A DNA stretch of 64,000 nucleotides from Tenacibaculum dicentrarchi (GCF_964036635.1 NZ_OZ038524.1:2051001-2115000), one strand, 5' to 3'; counted from the first letter of the stretch, positions 36,801 to 48,411 are shown. Translations and numbers: made by a program. The notes: generated by a model from the sequence alone, not told the origin.

Positions 36801-38081
36801 ATCCCAAACAACTGGTTCTTTCCTATCTATAATTTTCTTTGCAGATTTTACAGTTTTAACAATACCTCTTTCGATTAATTTTCGAATAACAAAAGGCTTG
36901 TATAATTCTGCTGCCATATCTTTTGGCAATCCACATTCGAATAATCTTAATTCTGGTCCAACAACAATTACCGAACGTGCAGAATAATCAACACGCTTAC
37001 CTAATAAGTTTTGACGGAAACGACCTTGTTTCCCTTTTAAACTATCAGATAAAGATTTTAAAGGTCTGTTAGATTCTGTTTTTACTGCTGATGATTTACG
37101 TGTGTTATCAAATAAAGAATCTACTGATTCTTGTAACATACGTTTTTCATTACGTAAAATAACCTCAGGTGCTTTAATTTCCATTAATCGTTTTAAACGA
37201 TTATTACGGATAATTACACGACGGTATAAATCATTTAAATCTGAAGTAGCAAAACGACCACCATCTAATGGCACTAAAGGACGTAATTCTGGCGGTATAA
37301 CTGGTACAGCCTTCATTATCATCCACTCAGGATTGTTTTCTCTATTTTTTTGAGAATCTCTAAAAGCTTCAACAACATTTAAACGCTTTAATGCTTCGTT
37401 TTTACGTTGCTTAGAAGTTTCAGTATTTGCTTTATGACGTAATTCAAATGATAAAGAGTCTAAATCAATTCTTTCTAATAAATCGATTAAACATTCAGCT
37501 CCCATTTTAGCGATAAACTTAGTTGGGTCGCTATCATCTAAATACATGTTTTCTTGTGGAAGTGCATCTAAAATATCTAAATACTCTTCTTCTGTTAAGA
37601 AGTCCATTTTATTTAATGACTCTCCTTCAGCAGTTTTAGCATCACCTGGTTGAATTACTACATAACGTTCGTAGTAAATAATCATATCTAACTTTTTAGA
37701 CGGTAAACCTAAAAGGTACCCCATTTTGTTAGGTAATGATCTAAAATACCAAATGTGTGCTACTGGTACTACTAAATTAATGTGACCTACTCTGTCTCTA
37801 CGTACTTTTTTCTCAGTAACTTCAACTCCACATCGATCACAAATGATTCCTTTATAACGGATTCTTTTGTATTTACCACACGCACACTCATAATCCTTTA
37901 TAGGACCAAATATACGCTCACAAAATAAACCATCTCTTTCTGGTTTATGTGTACGGTAATTAATAGTTTCTGGTTTTAAAACCTCACCTCTTGACGCCTC
38001 TAAAATAGACTCAGGTGATGCTAAACCAATTGAAATTTTGTTAAACTTTTTAACAGTGTATTTTTCGTTCTTTCTTGCCAT
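33810..38081 (-). CDS. rpoC: RNA polymerase subunit beta'
   Basis: The start is set at [14 protein letters not shown] (1,423 residues). A 22-residue upstream extension is possible, but its start codon would lie inside the inter-gene hairpin at 38143-38172. Visible are the zinc-binding [20 protein letters not shown], the catalytic [12 protein letters not shown], and the second zinc site with [11 protein letters not shown]. It forms the active site with rpoB. It lies 104 bp after rpoB. Confidence 0.97.
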   Translation of the reverse strand: MARKNEKYTVKKFNKISIGLASPESILEASRGEVLKPETINYRTHKPERDGLFCERIFGPIKDYECACGKYKRIRYKGIICDRCGVEVTEKKVRRDRVGHINLVVPVAHIWYFRSLPNKMGYLLGLPSKKLDMIIYYERYVVIQPGDAKTAEGESLNKMDFLTEEEYLDILDALPQENMYLDDSDPTKFIAKMGAECLIDLLERIDLDSLSFELRHKANTETSKQRKNEALKRLNVVEAFRDSQKNRENNPEWMIMKAVPVIPPELRPLVPLDGGRFATSDLNDLYRRVIIRNNRLKRLMEIKAPEVILRNEKRMLQESVDSLFDNTRKSSAVKTESNRPLKSLSDSLKGKQGRFRQNLLGKRVDYSARSVIVVGPELRLFECGLPKDMAAELYKPFVIRKLIERGIVKTVKSAKKIIDRKEPVVWDILENVIKGHPVLLNRAPTLHRLGIQSFQPKLIEGKAIRLHPLACSAFNADFDGDQMAVHLPLGPEAILEAQILMLGSHNILNPANGAPVTVPSQDMVLGLYYMTKERKSTPEVIIKGEGLTFYSPEEVIIALNEERVDLNAGIKVRTADVVDGEHVTRIVATTVGRVLFNEKVPKEAGYINEVLTKKSLRGIIGDILKVTNIPAVGDFLDEIKNMGYKYAFEGGLSFSLGDIIIPEEKEGMIAAANKEVDAIVSNYNMGMLTNKERYNQVIDIWGSANNRLTELSMKRLREDQQGFNSVFMMLDSGARGSKEQIRQLTGMRGLMAKPKKSTAGGGEIIENPILSNFKEGLSILEYFISTHGARKGLADTALKTADAGYLTRRLVDVSQDVIVNEVDCGTLRGLEVAPLKKNDEIVESLSDRITGRTSLNDVYAPNSDDMIIAAGELITSKLADEIQASGIDKVEVRSALTCESERGICEKCYGQSLSTGKKVQRGEAVGVIAAQSIGEPGTQLTLRTFHVGGVAGNISEENKLIAKYEGNVKIEDLRTVVGKDKEGNEIEIVISRTAEIKIIDKKTEIVLSTNIIPYGSIIFNKDMKTIKKGDAVCQWDPFNGVIVSEFGGRVKFNNLEQGINYSVEVDEQTGFQEKVMIDSKNKKIIASLIIEDADGNALRSYSLPVGAHLMVSDGDKVPTGHTLVKIPRKSGKAGDITGGLPRVTELFEARNPSNPAVIAQIDGVVSFGKIKRGNREIIIESKTGDITKYLVKLSNQILVQENDFIKAGMPLSDGATTPVDILNIQGPSAVQEYLVNEIQEVYRLQGVKINDKHFEVVVRQMMRKVRIIDSGDTLLLENQLIHKNDFIKDNDAIYGMKVVEDAGDSENLQAGQIVSARQLRDENSILRRADKNLVAAREAKPATAEQILQGITRASLQTKSFISAASFQETTKVLNEAAVNGKIDTLEGLKENVIVGKRIPAGTGMRSYDKQIVGPREEMEENL

Positions 38082-38142
38082 AATAAGTAATGGATTCGAA
38101 TTAAAAATTGCCTCTAAATGAGACGTATATTTAAAATGATTT

Positions 38143-38172
38143 ATCATTCGGTAAATTTAATTACCGAATGAT
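38143..38172 (-). promoter_or_regulatory. Perfect hairpin between rpoB and rpoC
   Basis: ATCATTCGGTAA and TTACCGAATGAT are a perfect 12-bp inverted repeat with a 6-nt loop. There is no T-run, so it looks like an RNA processing or stability element rather than a terminator. Confidence 0.65.
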
Positions 38173-38185
38173 ATTTCACTGTTTG

Positions 38186-41100
38186 TTATTCCTCTAATTT
38201 AACATCTAATCCTAAACCTTTCAGTTCGTGCATTAATACATTAAATGATTCTGGTAAACCTGGTTCTGGCATAGTTTCACCTTTTACGATTGCTTCGTAA
38301 GTTTTGGCTCTACCTAATACATCATCAGATTTAACGGTTAAGATTTCTCTTAAGATACTTGATGCACCATATGCTTCAAGTGCCCAAACTTCCATCTCTC
38401 CAAAACGCTGACCTCCAAATTGAGCTTTACCTCCAAGTGGTTGCTGCGTAATTAATGAATAAGGACCAATAGAACGCGCATGCATTTTATCTTCAATCAT
38501 GTGACCTAACTTAATCATATAAATGATACCTACCGTTGCTGGTTGATCGAAACGTTTTCCTGTACCTCCATCATATAAATATGTATGTCCGTAACGTGGA
38601 ATTCCTGCTTTATCAGTTAACTCGTTTATTTGGTCGATGTTTGCTCCATCAAAAATTGGTGTTGCATACTTCTGATCTAATTTTTGACCTGCCCATCCAA
38701 GAACAGTTTCATAAATCTGACCAATATTCATACGAGATGGTACCCCTAATGGATTTAATACAATATCAACAGGTGTTCCGTCTGCTAAGAAAGGCATATC
38801 TTCAGCTCTAACAATACGAGCAACAATACCTTTATTTCCGTGACGTCCTGCCATCTTATCTCCTACTTTTAATTTACGTTTTTTAGCAACATAAATTTTT
38901 GCAAGTTTTAAGATTCCTGCTGGTAATTCATCACCTACAGAAATTGTAAATTTCTCACGACGTAAAGAACCTTGTAAATCGTTAACTTTAATTTTATAAT
39001 TGTGAACTAATTCAACAACTAATCTATTTAAGTCTTTATCGGTAGTCCAAGTTCCGTGTAAGTGCGTAAAATCACCTACAGAATTTAACATTTTTTGAGT
39101 GAATTTTTTACCTTTTGGTAATACTTCCTCTCCTAAATCATTAAATACCCCTTGAGAAGTTTTTCCTGTAATTAGATTAAATAATTTTTCAATTAATAAA
39201 TCTTTTAAATCTTCAAACTTGTGTACATAAGATGCTTCTAAAACAGCAATAGCTTCTTTATCTCTTGCTCGTTTTGTTTTATCTTTTACAGCACGTTGGA
39301 ATAATTTTTTATTAATTACTACCCCTCTTAATGATGGAGAAGCTTTTAGTGATGCATCTTTTACATCACCTGCTTTATCACCAAAGATAGCTCTTAATAA
39401 TTTTTCTTCAGGAGTTGGGTCAGATTCACCTTTTGGAGTAATTTTACCAATTAAGATATCTCCTGGATTAACCTCTGCTCCAATACGAATCATTCCATTT
39501 TCATCTAAGTCTTTAGTAGCCTCTTCTGAAACGTTAGGAATATCGTTTGTTAACTCTTCAGCTCCTAATTTCGTATCACGAACATCTAAAGAATATTCGT
39601 CAATATGAATAGAAGTAAAGATATCTTCACGAACAACTTTTTCAGAAATTACAATCGCATCCTCAAAGTTATACCCTTTCCAAGGCATAAAGGCTACTTT
39701 CATATTTCTACCTAAAGCTAATTCTCCTTTTTGTGTTGCATATCCTTCACAAAGTACTTGACCTTCTTCAACTCTATCTCCAACTTTAACAATTGGTTTT
39801 AGGTTAATGTTCGTACCTTGATTTGTTTTTCTAAACTTAATTAAGTTATAAGAAATATCATCTGAATCAAAGCTTACTAAACGCTCTTCATCTGATCTAT
39901 CATACTTAATTCTTATTTTATTCGCATCAACATACTCAATAACACCAGGTCCTTCAGCATTAATTAAAATACGAGAATCTTTTGCAACTCTACGCTCTAA
40001 TCCTGTACCTACAATTGGAGACTCTGGACGTAATAATGGAACTGCTTGACGCATCATGTTCGATCCCATTAAGGCTCTATTGGCATCATCATGCTCTAAG
40101 AAAGGAATTAATGATGCTGATATAGATGCTATCTGGTTAGGGGCAACATCCATATAATCAATTTCAGTAGGTGTTACTACAGGGAAATCTCCCCCTTCAC
40201 GTGAAATTAATTTATCTCCAACAAAATCTCCAGCTGCACTTACCTCTAAATTAGATTGTGCAAACTTCATTCCTTCTTCTTCTTCAGCACTTAAATAAAT
40301 ATGCTCTTGGTGTACATCTACGTTTCCTTCGATAACCTTTTTATAAGGAGTTTCGATAAAACCTAAACTGTTAACCTTTGCAAATACTGCTAAAGATGAA
40401 ATTAATCCAATATTCGGTCCCTCAGGAGTTTCAATTGGACATAAACGTCCGTAGTGTGTATAGTGAACATCACGAACCTCGAATCCTGCTCTTTCTCTAG
40501 ATAATCCTCCAGGTCCTAGTGCTGATAAACGACGTTTGTGTGTAATCTCAGCTAATGGATTGGTTTGATCCATAAATTGAGATAACTGGTTAGTTCCAAA
40601 AAACGAATTAATAACTGAAGATAAGGTCTTCGCATTAATTAAATCAATAGGAGTAAACACCTCATTATCACGCACATTCATTCTTTCACGAATAGTACGA
40701 GCCATACGAGCTAAACCTACACCAAACTGACCTGCTAATTGTTCACCAACAGTTCTTACACGACGGTTAGATAAGTGATCAATATCATCTACTTCTGCTT
40801 TTGAGTTAATTAACTCAATTAAGTATTTGATAATGGTAATAATATCATTTTTAGTTAATACCTTCTGATCAATCGGCTCATTTAACTGTAACTTGGTGTT
40901 CATTCTAAAACGACCAACTTCACCTAAACTATAACGTTGCTCAGAGAAGAATAATTTTTCAATAATTCCTCTTGCTGTCTCCTCATCTGGCGGCTCAGCA
41001 TTACGTAATTGTCTGTAGACGTGTTCTACTGCTTCTTTTTCAGAATTCGTAGGATCTTTCTGCAGTGTATTATGAATGATGGCATAATCGGCCATGTCAT

Positions 41101-41998
41101 TATCTACCTTATGTAATAAGATAGTTTTAGCACCTGCATCAATTATTTCATCAATATGTTCTTTCTCTATGATTGTATCACGGTCGAAAACAATTTCGTT
41201 ACGTTCAATAGACACCACTTCACCGGTATCTTCATCTACGAAATCTTCATGCCAAGTTTTTAGAACCCTAGCTGCTAGTTTACGCCCTAATACTTTTTTT
41301 AATCCTGCTTTAGAAACCTTAATTTCTTCTGCTAAATCAAAAATCTCTAATATATCTTTATCTCTTTCAAAACCAATGGCTCTGAATAACGTAGTTACTG
41401 GTAGTTTTTTCTTTCTATCAATATAAGCGTACATTACCTGATTGATATCAGTTGCAAATTCTATCCAAGATCCTTTAAAAGGAATTACTCTTGCAGAATA
41501 CAACTTAGTTCCATTTGCATGGAAAGATTGTCCAAAAAACACCCCTGGTGAACGGTGTAATTGAGATACAACAACTCTTTCAGCTCCATTAATAATGAAG
41601 GTTCCAGAATTTGTCATATAAGGAATTGTTCCTAAATACACATCTTGAACAATAGTTTCAAAATCTTCATGCTCAGGATCTGTACAATAAAGTTTTAACC
41701 TTGCTTTTAAAGGCACACTATGTGTTAAACCTCTTTCAATACATTCTTGAATGCTATATCTTGGTGGATCTACAAAGTAGTCTAAAAATTCTAATACAAA
41801 TTGATTACGGGTATCTGTAATCGGAAAGTTATCCATGAAGGTTTTATACAAACCTTCTTCACCTCGCTCATCAGCTTTGGTTTGCAATTGGAAAAAATCT
41901 TGGAAAGATTTCACCTGAATATCCAAAAAGTCTGGATAATCGGTACCTAATTGCGATGATGCGAAGTTAATTCTTTCAGTAGTGTTTATCGTTGCCAA
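38186..41998 (-). CDS. rpoB: RNA polymerase subunit beta
   Basis: The 1,270-residue protein has the expected RpoB landmarks: [13 protein letters not shown], the rifampicin-pocket segment [30 protein letters not shown] with its wild-type residues, and the C-terminal [22 protein letters not shown] that contacts beta'. The start [12 protein letters not shown] is normal for the phylum. It follows rplL after a 235-bp gap with a strong hairpin. Confidence 0.98.
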   Translation of the reverse strand: MATINTTERINFASSQLGTDYPDFLDIQVKSFQDFFQLQTKADERGEEGLYKTFMDNFPITDTRNQFVLEFLDYFVDPPRYSIQECIERGLTHSVPLKARLKLYCTDPEHEDFETIVQDVYLGTIPYMTNSGTFIINGAERVVVSQLHRSPGVFFGQSFHANGTKLYSARVIPFKGSWIEFATDINQVMYAYIDRKKKLPVTTLFRAIGFERDKDILEIFDLAEEIKVSKAGLKKVLGRKLAARVLKTWHEDFVDEDTGEVVSIERNEIVFDRDTIIEKEHIDEIIDAGAKTILLHKVDNDMADYAIIHNTLQKDPTNSEKEAVEHVYRQLRNAEPPDEETARGIIEKLFFSEQRYSLGEVGRFRMNTKLQLNEPIDQKVLTKNDIITIIKYLIELINSKAEVDDIDHLSNRRVRTVGEQLAGQFGVGLARMARTIRERMNVRDNEVFTPIDLINAKTLSSVINSFFGTNQLSQFMDQTNPLAEITHKRRLSALGPGGLSRERAGFEVRDVHYTHYGRLCPIETPEGPNIGLISSLAVFAKVNSLGFIETPYKKVIEGNVDVHQEHIYLSAEEEEGMKFAQSNLEVSAAGDFVGDKLISREGGDFPVVTPTEIDYMDVAPNQIASISASLIPFLEHDDANRALMGSNMMRQAVPLLRPESPIVGTGLERRVAKDSRILINAEGPGVIEYVDANKIRIKYDRSDEERLVSFDSDDISYNLIKFRKTNQGTNINLKPIVKVGDRVEEGQVLCEGYATQKGELALGRNMKVAFMPWKGYNFEDAIVISEKVVREDIFTSIHIDEYSLDVRDTKLGAEELTNDIPNVSEEATKDLDENGMIRIGAEVNPGDILIGKITPKGESDPTPEEKLLRAIFGDKAGDVKDASLKASPSLRGVVINKKLFQRAVKDKTKRARDKEAIAVLEASYVHKFEDLKDLLIEKLFNLITGKTSQGVFNDLGEEVLPKGKKFTQKMLNSVGDFTHLHGTWTTDKDLNRLVVELVHNYKIKVNDLQGSLRREKFTISVGDELPAGILKLAKIYVAKKRKLKVGDKMAGRHGNKGIVARIVRAEDMPFLADGTPVDIVLNPLGVPSRMNIGQIYETVLGWAGQKLDQKYATPIFDGANIDQINELTDKAGIPRYGHTYLYDGGTGKRFDQPATVGIIYMIKLGHMIEDKMHARSIGPYSLITQQPLGGKAQFGGQRFGEMEVWALEAYGASSILREILTVKSDDVLGRAKTYEAIVKGETMPEPGLPESFNVLMHELKGLGLDVKLEE

Positions 41999-42158
41999 AA
42001 GAGATGCTATTTTTAAATTAAAAATATTATTTTTTGAAACTATCTCGTTTCAATAATGCAATTTTAATTGCTTTGCTAACTTAACGTTAGCTCTTTACAG
42101 TCGTACTATTACAATGTTACTTATGTAATAAAATAAAGAACGAATATATACACAAAAT

Positions 42159-42197
42159 GGTTTAGGACCAGAAACAGATGTTTCTAGTACCTAAACC
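42159..42197 (-). promoter_or_regulatory. rplL-rpoB intergenic hairpin
   Basis: GGTTTAGG and CCTAAACC flank a second complementary pair (AGAAAC/GTTTCT), giving a long stem. In other bacteria this interval holds an attenuator or an RNase III site that lowers rpoBC relative to the ribosomal genes. The same role here is inferred. A smaller GCTAAC/GTTAGC hairpin follows near 42076-42092. Confidence 0.65.
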
Positions 42198-42233
42198 TTA
42201 ATTGTTTTACCTAGTTAAAACCAGGAATATAGA

Positions 42234-42605
42234 TTACTTAATCTCTGCTTCAGCTCCTGCTTCTTCTAAAGATTTTAAAAGACCTTCAGCCTCATCTTTA
42301 GATACTCCTTCTTTTACTGGTGCTGGTGCGCTATCAACGATTGCTTTAGCTTCTTTTAACCCTAATCCAGTTAATTCTTTAACTAATTTTACTACAGCTA
42401 ATTTAGAACCACCTGCTGCTTTTAAAATAACATCAAATTCAGTTTGCTCATCTGCTGCATCTCCTCCTGCTGCTGGTCCTGCTACTGCTACAGCTGCTGC
42501 TGCTGGCTCAATACCATACTCATCTTTTAAAATATCAGCTAATTCATTAACCTCTTTTACTGTTAAGTTAACTAATTGCTCTGCGAAATCTTTTAATTCT
42601 GCCAT
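42234..42605 (-). CDS. rplL: Ribosomal protein bL12 (L7/L12)
   Basis: This 123-residue acidic protein has the helical N-terminal dimer domain, an Ala/Gly/Pro-rich hinge ([15 protein letters not shown]) and the C-terminal domain ending in [21 protein letters not shown]. It forms the ribosomal stalk with L10 and recruits translation factors. The order rplK-rplA-rplJ-rplL-rpoB is the ancestral one. Confidence 0.97.
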   Translation of the reverse strand: MAELKDFAEQLVNLTVKEVNELADILKDEYGIEPAAAAVAVAGPAAGGDAADEQTEFDVILKAAGGSKLAVVKLVKELTGLGLKEAKAIVDSAPAPVKEGVSKDEAEGLLKSLEEAGAEAEIK

Positions 42606-42652
42606 TTTAATTGTGTTTTGAAATTTATTATTTAGTTTATTTGTGCGCGTGC

Positions 42653-43168
42653 TTATTTGTCTGATAATGTCTTTAAGATACCAGATAATTTGTTACCTCC
42701 TGATTGTAATGCTGAAACAACATTTTTAGCAGGCGATTGTAATAATGAGATAATATCTCCAATAAGTTCTTCTCTAGATTTAATGTTAACTAATGCGTCT
42801 AATTGGTCATCTCCAACATAAACAGACTCTTCAACAAAAGCACCTTTTAATAGAGGCTTTTCTGATTTTTTTCTGAACTCTTTGATAACTTTAGCAGGAG
42901 CGTTAGACACCTCTGAAATCATCATTGAAGTATTCCCTTTTAAAACAGCTGGTAAATCTCCGAAATCTTTATCAGAAGCTTCCATTGCTTTTGATAGCAA
43001 TGTGTTTTTAATAACAGATAATTCTACGTTTGCTTTAAAACAAGCTCTTCTTAAGTTTGAAGTAGTAACAGCATCTAATCCAGAAATATCTGCTAAATAG
43101 ATGGTACCTGTATCTGCTAATCTTGCTGTTAAATCTTGTATTACTTGTAATTTGTCTTCTCTTGTCAT
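42653..43168 (-). CDS. rplJ: Ribosomal protein uL10
   Basis: The 171-residue protein begins [19 protein letters not shown] and contains [12 protein letters not shown], typical of L10. The C-terminal helix binds L12 dimers. It lies 47 bp before rplL. In other bacteria the L10-L12 complex represses this operon by binding its leader RNA; no such leader was identified here. Confidence 0.97.
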   Translation of the reverse strand: MTREDKLQVIQDLTARLADTGTIYLADISGLDAVTTSNLRRACFKANVELSVIKNTLLSKAMEASDKDFGDLPAVLKGNTSMMISEVSNAPAKVIKEFRKKSEKPLLKGAFVEESVYVGDDQLDALVNIKSREELIGDIISLLQSPAKNVVSALQSGGNKLSGILKTLSDK

Positions 43169-43186
43169 AATTAAAAGTTTAAGTGC

Positions 43187-43876
43187 CTATGATATAGATT
43201 TTTCATCTACAGCAATACTAGGACTCATAGTTGAAGACATAAATATACTCTTTATATAATCTCCTTTAGCCGCTGTTGGCTTTAATTTAACTAACGTTTG
43301 TAATAACTCATTTGCATTTTCCTGAATCTTCTGAGCATCAAAAGACACTTTTCCGATAGCAGCATGTACAATACCTGTTTTATCAACTTTAAAGTCAATT
43401 TTACCAGCTTTAACTTCTTGTACTGCTTTTGCAACATTCATAGTTACTGTACCTGTCTTTGGGTTAGGCATTAAACCTCTTGGTCCTAAAACACGACCTA
43501 AAGGACCTAACTTCCCCATAACACTAGGCATAGTTATAATCACATCAACATCAGTCCAACCTCCTTTAATTTTTTGAAGGTATTCATCCAACCCAACATA
43601 ATCAGCACCAGCTGCAACAGCTTCTGCTTCTTTATCAGGCGTAACTAATGCTAATACTTTTACATCTTTTCCTGTTCCATGAGGTAATGTTACAACTCCA
43701 CGTACCATTTGATTTGCTTTACGAGGATCAACTCCTAAACGTACTGCTAAATCTACAGATGCGTCAAATTTTACAGTTGTAATTTCTTTAACTAAGGTTG
43801 CTGCATCGTTTAAGCTGTAAACTTTAGAGCTATCTACCTTAGAACGAGCTTCTTTTTGCTTTCTAGTAATTGCCAT
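43187..43876 (-). CDS. rplA: Ribosomal protein uL1
   Basis: The 229-residue protein has the L1 signature ([21 protein letters not shown]). It binds 23S rRNA at the exit-site stalk and can repress the rplK-rplA mRNA. Its stop is 18 bp before rplJ. Standard length. Confidence 0.98.
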   Translation of the reverse strand: MAITRKQKEARSKVDSSKVYSLNDAATLVKEITTVKFDASVDLAVRLGVDPRKANQMVRGVVTLPHGTGKDVKVLALVTPDKEAEAVAAGADYVGLDEYLQKIKGGWTDVDVIITMPSVMGKLGPLGRVLGPRGLMPNPKTGTVTMNVAKAVQEVKAGKIDFKVDKTGIVHAAIGKVSFDAQKIQENANELLQTLVKLKPTAAKGDYIKSIFMSSTMSPSIAVDEKSIS

Positions 43877-43896
43877 TTCTAAATATCTTTTAAAGT

Positions 43897-44334
43897 TTAA
43901 GCAGGTGCATTACCTGTCACTGTTAATCCCATAGAACGAGCGGTTCCGGCTATCATTTTCATTGCAGATTCAACTTTAAAGGCATTCATATCTACCATTT
44001 TGTCTTCTGCAATTACTTGAATTTGATCCCAAGAAACACTTGCTACTTTTTTCCTATTTGGTTCCCCAGAACCTTTCTTAATTTTGGCCGCTTCTAACAA
44101 TTGTACTGCAGCTGGTGGTGTTTTTACAACAAACTCAAAAGATTTGTCTTTATAAACAGTAATCACAACAGGTAAAACTTTACCTTGTTTGTCCTGTGTA
44201 CGAGCATTAAATTGCTTACAGAACTCCATGATATTAACACCGGCAGCACCTAAAGCGGGTCCAACTGGTGGCGACGGATTCGCAGCACCTCCCCTAACTT
44301 GTAGTTTAACTAACTTACTTATTTCTTTTGCCAT
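43897..44334 (-). CDS. rplK: Ribosomal protein uL11
   Basis: The 145-residue protein has the N-terminal [25 protein letters not shown] segment (written here in part) and the RNA-binding C-terminal domain with [10 protein letters not shown]. It sits at the GTPase-associated centre of the ribosome. It follows nusG by 68 bp. Confidence 0.98.
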   Translation of the reverse strand: MAKEISKLVKLQVRGGAANPSPPVGPALGAAGVNIMEFCKQFNARTQDKQGKVLPVVITVYKDKSFEFVVKTPPAAVQLLEAAKIKKGSGEPNRKKVASVSWDQIQVIAEDKMVDMNAFKVESAMKMIAGTARSMGLTVTGNAPA

Positions 44335-44402
44335 TGTTTAAGATTTAAAAACGATATATTTAAAATGGAAGCTTTAAACACATCTAAATATAGGTGTAAC
44401 GA

Positions 44403-44954
44403 TTATATTTTTTCTACTTGCATATAGTTTAATTCTAATGGAGTTTTTCTTCCGAAAATTTTAACCATTACTTCTAACTTACGCTTTTCCTCATTAACTT
44501 TTTCAACAATTCCATCAAAACCATTAAAAGGACCATCAATTACTTTTACTGTTTCACCAGTATTAAAAGGAATTGCAATATTTTCATCTTTTACAGAAAG
44601 TTCATCAACTTTTCCTAACATCCTATTTACTTCTGATTTACGCATAGGCACTGGTTCACCACCTTTTGTTTCACCTAAAAAACCAATAACGCCTGTTACT
44701 GATTTTATCACATGAGGTACTTCTCCAGCTAAATTAGCTTCTACCATTACATATCCAGGAAAATAGACTCTTTCTCTGTTAACTTTCTTTCCGTTTCTTA
44801 CTTGAATAACTTTTTCTGTAGGAACAATAACTTTACTTACAAAATCAGACAAACCAAAACGAGCGATTTCTGTCTCAATATAAGTTTTAACCTTATTTTC
44901 TTGACCACCAACAGCTCTTACCACATACCACTTCATTACTGAGTCAGCCATCAT
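44403..44954 (-). CDS. nusG: Transcription factor NusG
   Basis: The 183-residue protein has the NGN domain (KWYVVRAVGGQENKVKTYIE, YFPGYVMVEA) and a C-terminal KOW domain (GETVKVIDGPFNGFDGIVEKV). It supports elongation and links RNA polymerase to ribosomes or Rho. The first Met overlaps closely with the secE stop; the second Met one codon later is equally possible. Confidence 0.96.
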   Translation of the reverse strand: MMADSVMKWYVVRAVGGQENKVKTYIETEIARFGLSDFVSKVIVPTEKVIQVRNGKKVNRERVYFPGYVMVEANLAGEVPHVIKSVTGVIGFLGETKGGEPVPMRKSEVNRMLGKVDELSVKDENIAIPFNTGETVKVIDGPFNGFDGIVEKVNEEKRKLEVMVKIFGRKTPLELNYMQVEKI

Positions 44955-45146
44955 TTAAAACATTTTAAAGAAATTATCTAATCCTGTTTGAAAAACCTTA
45001 TCTACTCCTGCTACGACTAAGGCAAAAACAATTGTAAACGCCGCAACAATTACAGTAGACTTTTGAGCCTCTTCACGAGAAGCCCAAGTCATATTTGTAT
45101 TTAATTCTTCAAAAGAACCTTTGATGTATTGTATAAAGTTATTCAT
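44955..45146 (-). CDS. secE: Preprotein translocase subunit SecE
   Basis: The 63-residue protein has a short amphipathic start (FIQYIKGSFEELNTNMTWASR) and one membrane helix. It stabilises SecY. It is directly followed by nusG with no gap and preceded by tRNA-Trp. Confidence 0.95.
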   Translation of the reverse strand: MNNFIQYIKGSFEELNTNMTWASREEAQKSTVIVAAFTIVFALVVAGVDKVFQTGLDNFFKMF

Positions 45147-45200
45147 TTTGTTATTCTTTTAGCGAGCTATAATTCATCATTATAACTCGCTTTAATTATG

Positions 45201-45272
45201 CACGGACGGAGAGATTCGAACTCCCGACAGCTGGTTTTGGAGACCAGTGCTCTACCGCTGAACTACGTCCGT
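45201..45272 (-). tRNA. tRNA-Trp (CCA)
   Basis: The acceptor arms ACGGACG and CGTCCGT, the T-loop GTTCGAAT and an anticodon loop CTCCAAA with anticodon CCA give a complete 72-nt cloverleaf. CCA is not encoded. It lies between tuf and secE. Confidence 0.96.
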
Positions 45273-45282
45273 ATTTTATTTT

Positions 45283-45314
45283 AAAAGGAGCCTCTCATTT
45301 AAGAGACTCCTTTT
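45283..45314 (-). terminator. Terminator after tuf
   Basis: AAAAGGAG pairs with CTCCTTTT, with an inner CTC/GAG pair. It lies 20 bp after the tuf stop and before tRNA-Trp. Confidence 0.75.
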
Positions 45315-45334
45315 CTATAGTGTAAACTAATAAA

Positions 45335-46522
45335 TTAGTCTAAAATCTCAGTAACCTGACCTGCACCTACTGTTCTACCACCTTCACGGATAGCAAACTG
45401 TAAACCTAAGTTTAATGCAATTGGCTGGATTAATTCAACTGTAATAGTTAAGTTATCACCAGGCATAACCATCTCTACACCTTCTGGCAAGAAAATATTT
45501 CCTGTCACATCAGTAGTACGTACATAAAACTGAGGGCGATAGTTATTATGGAATGGAGTGTGACGTCCACCTTCTTCTTTTTTCAATACATACACCTCAG
45601 CCTTAAACTTAGCGTGTGGAGTTATAGAACCTGGCTTACAGATTACCATACCTCTTTTAATATCTTCTTTAGCAATACCTCTCAACAAGATACCTGCATT
45701 ATCTCCTGCCTCACCTCTATCTAAGATTTGACGAAACATTTCAATACCAGTAACTGTAGAAGCTAACTTTTCAGTACCCATACCGATAATATCTACAGCG
45801 TCACCAGAATTGATTATCCCTGTTTCAATACGACCAGTTGCAACAGTACCACGACCAGTAATAGAAAAAACATCTTCAATAGGCATTAAGAAATCTTTTT
45901 CAGTCTCTCTTAAAGGCTCTTCAACCCAAGAATCAACTGCTTCCATCAACTCTAATACAGTGTTAACCCATTTTTCCTCACCATTTAAAGCTCCTAAAGC
46001 AGAACCAGCAACAACAGGACCATTATCTCCATCATACTCATAGAAAGATAATAATTCTCTTACCTCCATCTCTACTAACTCTAACAACTCCTCATCATCA
46101 ACCATATCAACCTTGTTCAAGAAAACAACGATACGTGGAATACCTACCTGACGACCTAATAAGATATGCTCACGAGTTTGTGGCATAGGACCATCAGTTG
46201 CAGCTACTACTAAAATAGCTCCATCCATCTGAGCAGCACCTGTAACCATGTTCTTAACATAATCGGCGTGACCTGGACAATCTACGTGTGCATAGTGACG
46301 GTTCTGAGTCGCATATTCAACGTGAGAAGAGTTAATTGTAATACCTCTTTCTTTTTCTTCTGGAGCATTATCGATTTGATCAAAATCTCTAGCTTCAGAG
46401 AATCCTGCATCAGCTAATACTTTTGTGATAGCAGCAGTTAATGTAGTTTTACCGTGATCTACGTGACCAATAGTACCAACATTTAAGTGGGGCTTCGAAC
46501 GATCGTAAGTTTCTTTTGCCAT
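45335..46522 (-). CDS. tuf: Elongation factor Tu
   Basis: The 395-residue GTPase has [19 protein letters not shown] and NKVDMVDD, the three GTP-binding motifs, followed by the two beta-barrel domains. It delivers aminoacyl-tRNA to the ribosome. A tRNA cluster lies upstream on the same strand, a common layout. Standard length. Confidence 0.98.
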   Translation of the reverse strand: MAKETYDRSKPHLNVGTIGHVDHGKTTLTAAITKVLADAGFSEARDFDQIDNAPEEKERGITINSSHVEYATQNRHYAHVDCPGHADYVKNMVTGAAQMDGAILVVAATDGPMPQTREHILLGRQVGIPRIVVFLNKVDMVDDEELLELVEMEVRELLSFYEYDGDNGPVVAGSALGALNGEEKWVNTVLELMEAVDSWVEEPLRETEKDFLMPIEDVFSITGRGTVATGRIETGIINSGDAVDIIGMGTEKLASTVTGIEMFRQILDRGEAGDNAGILLRGIAKEDIKRGMVICKPGSITPHAKFKAEVYVLKKEEGGRHTPFHNNYRPQFYVRTTDVTGNIFLPEGVEMVMPGDNLTITVELIQPIALNLGLQFAIREGGRTVGAGQVTEILD

Positions 46523-46596
46523 GATTATTAATTTTAATTCTTAGTTAAATATATTTAGTATTACTTTAAATCCTTTTTTAAAAAACTCCAAAAAAG

Positions 46597-46669
46597 AGCC
46601 AATGATCGGATTTGAACCGATGACCTCATCCCTACCAAGGATGCGCTCTACCAACTGAGCTACACCGGC
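46597..46669 (-). tRNA. tRNA-Thr (GGT)
   Basis: The anticodon stem CATCC/GGATG encloses TTGGTAG with anticodon GGT. The acceptor GCCGGTG pairs with CATTGGC through two G-T pairs. 73 nt. Confidence 0.95.
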
Positions 46670-46680
46670 GTAGATTTTAG

Positions 46681-46753
46681 AGCGAAAGACCAGGTTCGAA
46701 CTGGCGACATTCAGCTTGGAAGGCTGACGCTCTACCAACTGAGCTACTTTCGC
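46681..46753 (-). tRNA. tRNA-Gly (TCC)
   Basis: The acceptor stem GCGAAAG/CTTTCGC is perfect. The anticodon stem TCAGC/GCTGA encloses CTTCCAA with anticodon TCC. 73 nt. Confidence 0.95.
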
Positions 46754-46824
46754 ATATTTTTAAAACTTTTCATCAATAATCAAAAGTTGAAGCTTGATAC
46801 ATTGACTAATAAGTTTTAAAAAAG

Positions 46825-46907
46825 TGGGGAGAGCAGGATTCGAACCTGCGAAGTCGTAAGACAACGGAGTTACAGTCCGTCCCAGTTGGCCGCTTTGGTA
46901 TCTCCCC
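46825..46907 (-). tRNA. tRNA-Tyr (GTA)
   Basis: The acceptor GGGGAGA/TCTCCCC and anticodon stem ACGGA/TCCGT enclose CTGTAAC with anticodon GTA. A long variable arm, as expected for bacterial tRNA-Tyr, makes it 83 nt. Confidence 0.95.
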
Positions 46908-46951
46908 TATTTTTTTGGTACTTAATAAATAATGAACTTTTTGTTTTATTG

Positions 46952-47025
46952 AGCCAATGGAGGGACTCGAACCCACGACCTGCTGATTACAAATCAGCTG
47001 CTCTAGCCAGCTGAGCTACATCGGC
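46952..47025 (-). tRNA. tRNA-Thr (TGT)
   Basis: The anticodon stem GCTGA/TCAGC encloses TTTGTAA with anticodon TGT. The acceptor GCCGATG pairs with CATTGGC with one G-T pair. 74 nt. It is first in the four-tRNA cluster in transcription order. Confidence 0.95.
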
Positions 47026-47140
47026 TTTTTAATTGTCAATAAAAACAATCCGCTATTTCTAACGGATTGCAAATGTATAAAGTAATTTCTATATTTTAAA
47101 ACTTTTTTCAATTTATTTTTAAAAAACTTTTATTTTTTTA

Positions 47141-47446
47141 TTAAACTAAAATCGTTCTTTGCTTCTCTTTTGACTTTTTCAAACTTCTTTTTAATGAATC
47201 AATCGCAATGTTGACGCCTTCTTCAAAGGTTTTTGTTTGTTTTTTCACCATAAATTCATCACCTGGTATATTTATTTTGATTTCTGTTATTTTATTTTCC
47301 TTCTCACTAGTTTTCTGTACTTTTAAATATACTTCTACATCAACTATTTTATCATGGAACTTTTCTAGACCTTCAATTTTCTTTTCAATATAATCGATTA
47401 AACTTTTATCTGCTGTAAAATTTACTGACTGTGTGAATACTTTCAT
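47141..47446 (-). CDS. hpf: Short ribosome hibernation factor (HPF/RaiA family)
   Basis: The 101-residue protein has the beta-alpha-beta fold of HPF/YfiA: NFTADKSLIDYIEKKIEGLEK followed by EVYLKVQK and EFMVKKQTKTFEEGVNIAIDSL. It binds 30S or 70S subunits at the decoding site in stationary phase. This is the short form without the dimerising tail. It lies 14 bp after the recombinase gene and upstream of the tRNA cluster. Confidence 0.9.
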   Translation of the reverse strand: MKVFTQSVNFTADKSLIDYIEKKIEGLEKFHDKIVDVEVYLKVQKTSEKENKITEIKINIPGDEFMVKKQTKTFEEGVNIAIDSLKRSLKKSKEKQRTILV

Positions 47447-47460
47447 AATTTTTCCAATCT

Positions 47461-48348
47461 TTATTTTAACTCTCTAGGATGAGCTTTATTATACACTTTT
47501 TTTATTTGCTCCAAGCTATTATGCGTATATACTTGAGTTGAGGCTAAACTTGAATGCCCTAGCAATTCTTTAACCGAATTTAACGACGCACCATTATTTA
47601 ATAAGTGAGTAGCAAAAGCATGCCTTAATATATGGGGGCTTTTTTTAGCTTTTGTAGATACCCTACTAAAGTACACATTTATTATTCGGTACACAAGTTT
47701 TTCGTAAATTTTAGTTCCTTTTTCTGTGATCAACAGCGCCTGTTCACCTGCCACCTCGTAAGTTCTTTTTAAAATTAAATACTCGTTTAATGTTTTTAAC
47801 ACTGTTGAAAGTAACATTACATAGCGTTCTTTGTTTCTTTTACCTAGTACTTTTATTACTTGTTTGCTAAAATCAATATCTTTCTCTTTAATATTAATCA
47901 TTTCAATTCGTCTCATCCCTGTAGAATATAGCAATTCTACAATCAATTTATTTCTTACCGATTCGAAATTATCAGGTTCACTTAAAAGCGCAATTACTTC
48001 CTGTATTTCATCAATATCAAAAGGTGTTTGTATTTTTTTTTGAACTTTCAATGCTTTGTGTTTTGCCATTGGATTATTTTCAATAGCAGCTATTTTTTGC
48101 AAAAAAGTATAAAATGTTCTTAAAGAACTCATTTTTCGGTTTACACTTCTGTTTGATATTTCAGCATTAATAAGTGAAACGATCCAGGTTCTTATCTGAT
48201 TGTAATGAATGGTTGCCAAATCTTCTTGGTCAAATTCGGTGATGCAAAAATCTTTAAAACCAAGTAAATCTATCCGATAGGCATTAATCGTATTTTTTGA
48301 ATAGTTTTTTTCGTGTTCTAGGTAGTCTAAGAAAGCCGTCAATAACAT
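47461..48348 (-). CDS. XerC/D-type tyrosine recombinase
   Basis: The 295-residue protein has the SAM-like N-terminal domain (FLDYLEHEKNYSKNTINAYRIDL) and the catalytic residues: Arg in STGMRRIEMI, His-x-x-Arg in HILRHAFATHLL, and His/Tyr in GHSSLASTQVYTH. The stable location between rpsU and hpf and the family length point to a chromosomal Xer protein rather than a phage integrase. Whether it acts at dif as XerC cannot be told. No attachment site is visible nearby. Confidence 0.9.
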   Translation of the reverse strand: MLLTAFLDYLEHEKNYSKNTINAYRIDLLGFKDFCITEFDQEDLATIHYNQIRTWIVSLINAEISNRSVNRKMSSLRTFYTFLQKIAAIENNPMAKHKALKVQKKIQTPFDIDEIQEVIALLSEPDNFESVRNKLIVELLYSTGMRRIEMINIKEKDIDFSKQVIKVLGKRNKERYVMLLSTVLKTLNEYLILKRTYEVAGEQALLITEKGTKIYEKLVYRIINVYFSRVSTKAKKSPHILRHAFATHLLNNGASLNSVKELLGHSSLASTQVYTHNSLEQIKKVYNKAHPRELK

Positions 48349-48411
48349 AAAGCCTATTTTAATATTTTGATGCTGCTATTCTAACAGCTTTTGAAAAATA
48401 AATATACAAAA

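Noticed and set aside
38082..38147. 22-residue N-terminal extension of rpoC
   Set aside because: It is not like the family start, and its start codon lies inside the perfect hairpin between rpoB and rpoC.
42202..42621. Long Ala/Ser-rich frame on the plus strand
   Set aside because: It is a shadow of rplL on the opposite strand, produced by alanine-rich codons.
46541..46738. 65-codon open frame with a VAQLVERILGRDEVIGSNPI-type sequence
   Set aside because: It is a translation across the tRNA-Gly and tRNA-Thr genes, a well-known false protein.
47461..48348. Phage integrase marking a mobile island
   Set aside because: The recombinase has the size of chromosomal Xer proteins and sits between rpsU and hpf. 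No attachment repeats or phage genes are seen next to the tRNAs.
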